Assembly: GCF_018598225.1 (NCBI RefSeq)
Contig: NZ_JAHESF010000001.1
Location: 1-64,000, forward strand
DNA from: Chryseosolibacter histidinae
GTDB taxonomy: Bacteria > Bacteroidota > Bacteroidia > Cytophagales > Cyclobacteriaceae
Reading direction: 5' to 3'
Length of the DNA stretch: 64,000 nt
Positions 53,891-59,931 of this stretch are shown here, in pieces. Below the pieces are notes generated by a model that was given only the letters and a program-made list of their open reading frames with translations, did not search any database and was not told where the DNA came from. Within the stretch, counting starts at the first letter, position 1. Each line of letters opens with the position of its first letter. Made by a program: the position numbers and the translations under genes.

Positions 53891-55552
53891 ATGAAAAAAC
53901 CCATCCTACTGGCCATTGATGACGATGCACAAGTGTTGAGAGCTGTGGTGCGCGATCTGAGGAGTGTTTATGGAAAGGATTACAGGATCCTGAGCTCGGC
54001 TTCTGCGAAGGAGGCGCTGGATACCCTGAAAGACCTGAAGAATAAAAATGAAACGGTGGCGCTGTTCCTGTCTGACCAGCGGATGCCCGAGATGCTGGGG
54101 GTGGAATTTCTCAAGCAGGCCCGAACACTTTACCCTGAAGCGAAGCGTGTGCTGCTCACTGCGTATTCTGATACCGAGGCTGCCATCCGGGCCATCAACG
54201 ATGTGCAGCTCGACTATTACCTGATGAAACCGTGGGACCCGCCCGAAGAGAAACTTTACCCCGTGCTCAACGATCAGCTCGACGAATGGCAGAACTATCA
54301 CAAGCCTGTGTTCCAGGGCATCCGGGTGCTGGGCTTTCAGTGGTCGCCCAAGTCGCACGTGATCAAGGATTTCCTGTCGGGCAACATGATCCCTTACCAG
54401 TGGCTCGACATCGAGGCTTCGAAAGAGGCCCGGGAGCTGGCAACGCTGAACAGCATCGCGCATAAAGATCTGCCGGCGGTGTTCTTTGAAGACGGGTCGT
54501 TCATGCTCAACCCCGGGCTGAAACCTTTGGGCGAACGTACCGGCATGAGGGCTACGGCGTCAAAGACCATGTACGATGTGGCCATCATCGGCGCAGGTCC
54601 CTCAGGACTGGCGGCGGCGGTTTATGGTGCGTCTGAAGGATTGAACACGGCGCTGATCGAAAAGCGTGCGCCGGGTGGTCAGGCTGGCACCAGCTCACGC
54701 ATCGAAAATTACCTGGGCTTCCCCAATGGCCTGAGCGGGGCCGAGCTTTCGCGCAGGGCTATCTCACAGGCTACACGTTTTGGCGTTGAGTTCCTGTCGC
54801 CGTTGGAAGTGGTAGACATCACGTTACAGGATAAATACAAGATCATCACGTTGAGCGATGGCAACACCATCAACGCGCGCAGTGTGATCATCACTACCGG
54901 TGTCGACTACCGTACGCTGGAAGCGGAAGATGTAGAACGTTTTACAGGCTCCGGCATCTATTACGGTGCCGCTACTACCGAGGCCCATGCGTGCCGCGAG
55001 AAGGATATTTATGTTGTGGGCGGCGGAAACTCGGCAGGCCAGGCGGCGATGTATCTCTCCGCGTTCGCCAACCATGTTTTTATGGTGATCCGCAAGAAGG
55101 ATCTTTCGTCCACTATGTCGCAGTACCTCATCGATCAGATCAGGAGCACGCCCAACATCCACCTTATTCCCGAATCGTTCATCGGTAAAGTGTATGGCAA
55201 TGAGCGGCTGGAGGAGATCTGCATCCAGGATATCAATTCAGGCACGCAACGCCAGGTGAAGGCCTCAGCGCTCTTTATCTTTATCGGCGCAAGGCCCGTG
55301 ACGGATTGGATCAAGTCAGGCGTTATCAAGGATGAAAAATGTTTCATTGAAACAGGCCGCGACCTGGTGAAATACGAGGAGTTCAAAAAGAACTGGAAGT
55401 TGCATCGCGAACCCTTCCTGCTCGAAACCTCCAGCCCGGGGATCTTCGCTGCCGGCGATGTACGGTCAGGCGCCATGAACAGGGTGGCCTCCGCGGTAGG
55501 AGAAGGAGCGATGGCGATTAAATTCGTGCATGAATACTTAGCGGAGAATTGA
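53891..55552 (+). CDS. Response regulator fused to thioredoxin-reductase-like flavoprotein
   Basis: A 553-residue three-part protein. Residues 1-125 form a receiver domain with acidic pocket DDD (about 10-12), phospho-acceptor D62 in LSDQRMP, and LLTAYSD and MKPW near the C-terminal face. Residues about 145-215 look like a degenerate glutaredoxin-type domain (FLSGNMIPYQWLDIEAS, LPAVFFEDGSFMLNP) without a CxxC. Residues about 225-553 form a pyridine-nucleotide-disulfide reductase module with FAD motif GAGPSG (234-239), NAD(P) motif GGGNSAGQ (377-384) and C-terminal FAD motif GIFAAGDVRSG. Where thioredoxin reductase has CATCDG this protein has GAATTE, so it cannot reduce disulfides classically. 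It is probably switched by the adjacent kinase. Confidence 0.92.
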   Translation: MKKPILLAIDDDAQVLRAVVRDLRSVYGKDYRILSSASAKEALDTLKDLKNKNETVALFLSDQRMPEMLGVEFLKQARTLYPEAKRVLLTAYSDTEAAIRAINDVQLDYYLMKPWDPPEEKLYPVLNDQLDEWQNYHKPVFQGIRVLGFQWSPKSHVIKDFLSGNMIPYQWLDIEASKEARELATLNSIAHKDLPAVFFEDGSFMLNPGLKPLGERTGMRATASKTMYDVAIIGAGPSGLAAAVYGASEGLNTALIEKRAPGGQAGTSSRIENYLGFPNGLSGAELSRRAISQATRFGVEFLSPLEVVDITLQDKYKIITLSDGNTINARSVIITTGVDYRTLEAEDVERFTGSGIYYGAATTEAHACREKDIYVVGGGNSAGQAAMYLSAFANHVFMVIRKKDLSSTMSQYLIDQIRSTPNIHLIPESFIGKVYGNERLEEICIQDINSGTQRQVKASALFIFIGARPVTDWIKSGVIKDEKCFIETGRDLVKYEEFKKNWKLHREPFLLETSSPGIFAAGDVRSGAMNRVASAVGEGAMAIKFVHEYLAEN

Positions 55553-55640
55553 AAGTTTAATGTTTCATGTTCAAAGTTTCAAGTTGAGAGTACTCCTCCC
55601 TTTGCCTAACTTTAAACCTTAAACTTTAAACTTTAAACTT
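55553..55640. repeat. Family A inverted repeat before the UBP zinc-finger gene
   Basis: The left arm (55553-55585) has AATGTTTCATGTTCAAAG words and the right arm (55605-55640) has ACTTTAAACCTTAAAC words. The loop GAGAGTACTCCTCCCTTTGC is almost identical to that of the next repeat. It fills the entire gap, up to 8 bases before the ATG. Confidence 0.78.
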
Positions 55641-55648
55641 CGAAGACC

Positions 55649-55918
55649 ATGGAAGACCTTGCCTGCATTCACCTCCGCGAGTGGACGGAAGTAAAGAAAC
55701 CGAAAGAGCATGTCTGCGCCGAATGTGTCAAGACCGGCTCGCGATGGGTGCACCTTCGCACCTGCCAGACCTGCGGTGTCACCCTGTGCTGCGATTCATC
55801 TCCGAACAAACACGCCACCAAACATGCCCATGAATCGGGCCACCCCGTAGCCATCTCCGCCCAGAAAGGCGAGCGTTGGGCGTGGTGTTATGTGGATGAG
55901 CAGATGCTGGAATACTAA
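55649..55918 (+). CDS. UBP-type zinc-finger protein
   Basis: An 89-residue protein made of a single ZnF-UBP (BUZ) domain. Candidate zinc ligands are C6 and H8, C23 and C26 (HVCAECVK), C38 and C41 (RTCQTCGV), C46-C47, and the histidines of KHATKHAHESGH. In eukaryotes this fold binds the C-terminal Gly-Gly of ubiquitin. Bacteria have small free-standing versions of unknown ligand. It directly follows the response-regulator/flavoprotein gene and precedes the bestrophin gene, all on the plus strand. A partner protein tail or redox-labile zinc are possible roles. Neither is shown. Confidence 0.9.
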   Translation: MEDLACIHLREWTEVKKPKEHVCAECVKTGSRWVHLRTCQTCGVTLCCDSSPNKHATKHAHESGHPVAISAQKGERWAWCYVDEQMLEY

Positions 55919-56021
55919 AGTTTAAAGTTTCAGGTTTTAAGTTTCAAGTTTCAAGTTGAGTGTGCTCCTCACTTTGACTAACTTTAAACTTCGAATTTTA
56001 AACTTTAAACTTTAAACTAAC
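55919..56021. repeat. Family A inverted repeat before the bestrophin gene
   Basis: The left arm (55919-55957) and right arm (55979-56021) have the same words as the preceding repeat, and the loop GAGTGTGCTCCTCACTTTGA differs from it at only four positions over the 36 bases compared. It fills the gap to within 3 bases of the ATG. Confidence 0.78.
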
Positions 56022-56024
56022 CTC

Positions 56025-56945
56025 ATGATCATCTACGAGCCCAATAAGAACTGGTTCCGTGATATATGGAACCTTACCACGAGCTGGACCATCCGGAAGA
56101 TCATTAATGGTGTGCTGCTGGTAGGCGTGCTGGCCACGGTGATATGTTCGGTGTTCTATCATTTCGATATTGTTCCGTTGCTGAACTCCAGCATCTTCTC
56201 CCTGCTCGGCATTGTGCTTAGTATTCTGCTGGTCTTCCGTACCACCACGGCCTACGATCGCTGGTGGGAGGGACGCAAGCAATGGGGTGACCTGGTGAAC
56301 AACACCCGCACGCTGGCGGTGATCCTGCATGCTTGTCTGCCAAAAACCGATGACGCCAGCCGGATGTATTTTGCGCGGCAGATCTCGAATTTCTGCATCG
56401 CGCTGCGCGATCACCTGCGGAAAGGTGTGAAACGCGAAGAGCTCATCGATGTGCCGGCGGAAGAAGGAGAGGCGCTCGGGCGTGTGCAGCATGTGCCCAA
56501 TTACATCGCGTACCTCATCTATGACCGCATGCAGACCATTTACAAGGCAGGTGCCCTGACCGAGGCGGATATGATCAACCTGAAACCACATCACCAGTCA
56601 CTTTTCGATGTGCTCGGCGCCTGCGAGCGGATCAAGAAGACCCCGATTCCCTTCAGCTACTCCGTGTATATCAAGGTGTTCATTTCGCTTTACGGTCTGA
56701 TGCTCCCGTTCGGCCTTTATAAGGACTTCGGATTTTATACCATTCCGCTGACCATGTTCATTTTCTTTGCTATGATCGGCCTGGAGCTGATGGCGCAGGA
56801 GATCGAAGACCCGTTCGGCCTCGATTGTAACGACCTTCCGACCGGCGACATCGCCCTCACCATCCGCAAGAACGTGTTCGAGATCCTGGAAAACCGATCT
56901 GTAAAGGAGACTACCTCGGGTGGTATTTACAGTAAAGTGTTTTAA
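56025..56945 (+). CDS. Bestrophin-family membrane protein (UPF0187)
   Basis: A 306-residue protein with four predicted membrane helices, matching bacterial bestrophins, which are pentameric ion channels. Typical segments are NKNWFRDIWNLTTSW at the start, LSILLVFRTTTAYDRWWEGRKQWG after the second helix region (LVFRTTTAYDRWWEGR) and IGLELMAQEIEDPFGLDCNDLP near the C-terminus (EIEDPFG signature). Ion selectivity cannot be read from the sequence. It ends the four-gene plus-strand set. A family C repeat follows its stop codon. Confidence 0.93.
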   Translation: MIIYEPNKNWFRDIWNLTTSWTIRKIINGVLLVGVLATVICSVFYHFDIVPLLNSSIFSLLGIVLSILLVFRTTTAYDRWWEGRKQWGDLVNNTRTLAVILHACLPKTDDASRMYFARQISNFCIALRDHLRKGVKREELIDVPAEEGEALGRVQHVPNYIAYLIYDRMQTIYKAGALTEADMINLKPHHQSLFDVLGACERIKKTPIPFSYSVYIKVFISLYGLMLPFGLYKDFGFYTIPLTMFIFFAMIGLELMAQEIEDPFGLDCNDLPTGDIALTIRKNVFEILENRSVKETTSGGIYSKVF

Positions 56946-57307
56946 ATGGTTGCCAGTTGCCAGTTACCGGATGGCCGGTTTAGTGGTGTAGTATCGAAGA
57001 CTGGATTACTAATCGGAGACTATGCCGAGAAAGCTGAAACCTATCTCAACCGGAAACTGGCAACCGGTAACCGGCAACCAAACCGGCATTACTTTATTCC
57101 GTCACTAGTGAGGAAATACCATATTTCCTTTATACTTTACGCCACTTTTAAACGCAATCAAGCATACCTTATATTAATTTTTCCGGCGTTTCAGCCTTTC
57201 TTTTTCTGACAAACATATCATTGACACTCATTGGCACAACCAGTTACTAGTTTTCGGACGGAAACGCATGGAAGGCAATACATCAAATAAACACTCATAA
57301 TTTAAAA
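56946..57307. repeat. Gap with family C inverted repeat (56946-57088)
   Basis: The left arm (56948-56970) reads GGTTGCCAGTTGCCAGTTACC. The right arm (57050-57088) reads CCGGAAACTGGCAACCGG and CGGTAACCGGCAACC, around a loop of about 80 bases. The following 57090-57307 stretch is AT-rich with no recognised element and should contain the promoter of the small gene at 57308. Confidence 0.72.
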
Positions 57308-57514
57308 ATGGAAATCGAATCAGGAGCAGAATGTCTGCTCGATGGAAAGACAAAAGTTGTTGTGATCAGACCGCTCAACCGGTCGAAAACCGTTTTTAGC
57401 GTTCAGCTTCCCGAGAAGGGGATCGACACTGTAGACCGGAGCCGCCTCACACCTCTGGCGGCAGCAGAAGTTTCGGCAACGCCTCAAAGCGTGCCCGGAC
57501 TGGCCCTTAAATAG
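57308..57514 (+). CDS. Small hypothetical protein
   Basis: A 68-residue protein starting at ATG after an AT-rich leader. It reads like a short beta-rich domain (CLLDGKTKVVVIRPLNRSK, FSVQLPEKGIDTVDRSRL) with a disordered Ser/Pro/Ala tail. The charge alternation and lack of low complexity suggest a real gene. A translation-related or KOW/S1-like small fold is possible but unproven. It is convergent with the ABC permease gene 13 bases away. No family is recognised. Confidence 0.55.
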   Translation: MEIESGAECLLDGKTKVVVIRPLNRSKTVFSVQLPEKGIDTVDRSRLTPLAAAEVSATPQSVPGLALK

Positions 57515-57527
57515 GCATCACCATGGA

Positions 57528-58988
57528 TCAGCGGCGCAGGTGTGCCGGGATCACGAGCTTCGCGAGCAGTTCAAATAGCAATTCCACGATCAGCGCGAGT
57601 GTTGCCGCCGGCAGCGCTCCCTGAAGGATGAGCCGTGTATTGTTCAGCGCCAGGCCTGTGACGATGAATTCTCCCAACCCGCCTGCCCCGATAAAAGCGG
57701 CAAGCGTGGCAGTGCCGATACTGATCACGGCGGCAACCCGGATCCCTGAAATGACCAGCGGGAGGGCGAGCGGAAACTCCACATACCTCAGCTTTTGCAG
57801 GCGGCTCATACCGAGACTGTCAGCAACCTTTTTAAGCACTGGGTCCACCGATTGAAGACCGGTTACCGTATTGCGGATAATAGGCAGCAGCGCATAAAGG
57901 AACAGCGCCACCACGGCCGGCAAGGTGCCGATACCCAACAGCGGGATCATTACGGCGAGCAGCGCGATCGATGGTATGGTTTGCAGCAGCCCCGTCAGGT
58001 ACAGCGCCGCACCCGCCAGGCGCGGATTCCAGTAAATGATCACCCCCAGCGGTATCGACAAAAAGATCGCGGCGATAATAGCAATACAGGTAATGCCGAT
58101 GTGCTCTGCCGTTTTCAGGATGATCTCTTTAGAGCTGCTTCTGGCTCCCGTGGCCTGGGTGATCAGGTGTTGCTGTTTCAGAAAATCGCTGGCTACGGTT
58201 GCAAAATCCTTTTCCCCATACAAGACGGCGGCATTCATCGCCTGCATCTTGGATTCATTCAATGTGGCTGTAAGCTGCGCGATCACCTGCCGCGCTTTTT
58301 CAGGAAGCCGGTCACTGTAAAGCGATACCGCTTCATATGCTGGAAAGAAATTGAGGTCGTCCTTGAGCAAGACCAGGTCATACTTCGTGATCTCTCCATC
58401 GGTGGAGTATGCATCGGTGACATCGATCCTTTTCTGTTCCAGCGCCTGGTAGGCAAGTCCATGCTCGAGCCCCGTAGGTTGCTGCAACAGGCCATACGCT
58501 TTTGAAAGGTTGCCCCACCCATCTTCACGTTTCAGGAACTCGTAGCTCAGCCCGATGTTCAGGTTGTTATTTTTGATAAGATCCGATATGGAGGATATCG
58601 ACCGCGCTTCGGCGAGCTCCTTCGTGACCACAAGCGCATACGTATTATTAAAACCGTATGGATCCGATAAAGAGAGGCCGAAACGGGTGCGCATTTGTTC
58701 GCGGATAGCGTTCACCGTTATAGGCCCTTTCAGTTTGAGGATCTCAGAAGCGATGGTGCCCGTGTATTCCGGATAAATGTCGATCTCACCTTTTTCAAGC
58801 GCCGCGAAGCAGACCATCGTTCCGCCGAGGTTGTAGTGGCGATCAACCTCATAACCATTGGCTTCGAGCAGCTGCGCGATGATCTCGCTGAGGATATAAC
58901 CTTCGTTAAAATGTTTGGCGCCAACGTGGATCTTCTGAGCAGCACAAGCAGAAGAGATCAGGAGCAGGAACAGGGTAATGAGTCTCAT
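57528..58988 (-). CDS. ABC transporter substrate-binding/permease fusion (osmolyte type)
   Basis: A 486-residue fusion. Signal peptide (1-17, ISSACAAQ), then an OpuAC/QAT-type substrate-binding domain (about 20-265: GAKHFNEGYILSEIIAQLL, DIYPEYTGTIASEIL, TDAYSTDGEITKYDLVLL), then a permease domain of about five helices (about 285-480: LYLTGLLQTIPSIALLAVM, ISIGTATLAAFIGAGGLGEFI). Family members import glycine betaine, choline, carnitine or ergothioneine. In the well-known fusions (BusAB, EgtU) the permease comes first, so the reversed order here is notable. Its ATG overlaps the upstream ATPase stop (ATGA). Confidence 0.92.
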   Translation of the reverse strand: MRLITLFLLLISSACAAQKIHVGAKHFNEGYILSEIIAQLLEANGYEVDRHYNLGGTMVCFAALEKGEIDIYPEYTGTIASEILKLKGPITVNAIREQMRTRFGLSLSDPYGFNNTYALVVTKELAEARSISSISDLIKNNNLNIGLSYEFLKREDGWGNLSKAYGLLQQPTGLEHGLAYQALEQKRIDVTDAYSTDGEITKYDLVLLKDDLNFFPAYEAVSLYSDRLPEKARQVIAQLTATLNESKMQAMNAAVLYGEKDFATVASDFLKQQHLITQATGARSSSKEIILKTAEHIGITCIAIIAAIFLSIPLGVIIYWNPRLAGAALYLTGLLQTIPSIALLAVMIPLLGIGTLPAVVALFLYALLPIIRNTVTGLQSVDPVLKKVADSLGMSRLQKLRYVEFPLALPLVISGIRVAAVISIGTATLAAFIGAGGLGEFIVTGLALNNTRLILQGALPAATLALIVELLFELLAKLVIPAHLRR

Positions 58989-59713
58989 GCCAGGGAAGCT
59001 TCAAAGAGTTGTTTTACCACCGCTGTCGCGGGATGTTGTAGCACAGTTTCCGCCGCACCGTATTGTTCAATGCTGCCACGGTCGATCACCAGGATGCGGT
59101 CGGCCAGTTTTTTGGCTTCACGCATATCATGGGTCACAAACAGAATAGTGCGCGGTGCTTCACGCTGCAGCTTGATGATCTCCTGCTGGATCTCGAGCCG
59201 GGTCACCGAATCCAGTGCGCTTAGCGGTTCGTCCATGAGCAGCACGGGCGGATCGAGGAATAATGCCCTGCAAAGCCCCACCCGTTGTTGTTCGCCACCG
59301 GAAAGCTCGTAAGGATATTTGCCTTTGTACGACAGGGGAAGATCAACGAGCGTCATCAGCTTGTTTACCTGCGCTGCTGTTTTTGCCTTATTGTAACCGA
59401 TGATCCTTGCGCTGATGCTGATGTTCTGCTCAACCGTAAGATGAGGAAAGAGTCCGTTGCCCTGGATCACATACCCGAGCTTTTGCCGCAGCACATTCGC
59501 CTTGTCTTCCTGGTAGGAGTCTCCAAAGAGGGTCACGCTTCCGGAGGCTGGCTTCACAAGCCCGTTGATCACCTGGAGCAGCGTTGATTTTCCGCTGCCA
59601 CTTTTTCCAAGGATGGCCGTGCATTGATTCTCCGCGAACGACACCGAAAGATCGCGCAAAGCCTGCCGTCCATCGTAGAAATGATTGATGTTTTCCAGTA
59701 CAATGGGGTTCAT
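58985..59713 (-). CDS. ABC transporter ATP-binding protein (osmolyte type)
   Basis: A 242-residue nucleotide-binding subunit with Walker A GKSGSGKST, Q-loop region (GYVIQGNGLFPHLTVEQN), signature LSGGEQQRVGLCRAL, Walker B LLMDEPLSALD and H-loop FVTHDMREA. It lacks the C-terminal CBS domains of OpuAA/ProV. It energises the permease fusion that follows with a 4-base ATGA overlap. ATG at 59713 gives the usual start of the family (MNPIVLENINHFYDG). Starts at 59755 or 59875 would extend into repeat DNA and are disfavoured. Confidence 0.93.
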   Translation of the reverse strand: MNPIVLENINHFYDGRQALRDLSVSFAENQCTAILGKSGSGKSTLLQVINGLVKPASGSVTLFGDSYQEDKANVLRQKLGYVIQGNGLFPHLTVEQNISISARIIGYNKAKTAAQVNKLMTLVDLPLSYKGKYPYELSGGEQQRVGLCRALFLDPPVLLMDEPLSALDSVTRLEIQQEIIKLQREAPRTILFVTHDMREAKKLADRILVIDRGSIEQYGAAETVLQHPATAVVKQLFEASLA

Positions 59714-59760
59714 GGACCACGTTTGCTGCAATTTATGGAATATTTGGTTAGTCATGGTAT

Positions 59761-59813
59761 AGTCGTCAGACCACTGCGCGCCAGCCCGCGCCTCGGTCAG
59801 TGGTCCGACGACT
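59761..59813. repeat. Family I hairpin (copy 3)
   Basis: AGTCGTCAGACCACTG (59761-59776) pairs with CAGTGGTCCGACGACT (59798-59813), 15 of 16 positions, around a GC-rich 21-base loop. It lies upstream of the ABC ATPase gene, in the divergent gap. Confidence 0.8.
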
Positions 59814-59827
59814 CCCCCGGAAAACCG

Positions 59828-59862
59828 CTGCCGTGGACCGTCGACTGTGGACCGTGGACTCT
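59828..59862. repeat. Family B arm
   Basis: Tandem GCCGTGGACCGTCGACTGTGG words in one orientation directly after the family I hairpin, in the divergent gap between the ABC ATPase and GH106-like genes. No opposite arm is found. Confidence 0.6.
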
Positions 59863-59931
59863 TCTTACAGGACACTGCATGGTAGTTATCATAACCGATT
59901 TTTATTTATTTTCCTGAAATTGATAAGGCAT

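Noticed and set aside
59714-59875. N-terminal extension of the ABC ATPase.
   Set aside because: It translates family I and B repeats; the family start is at 59713.
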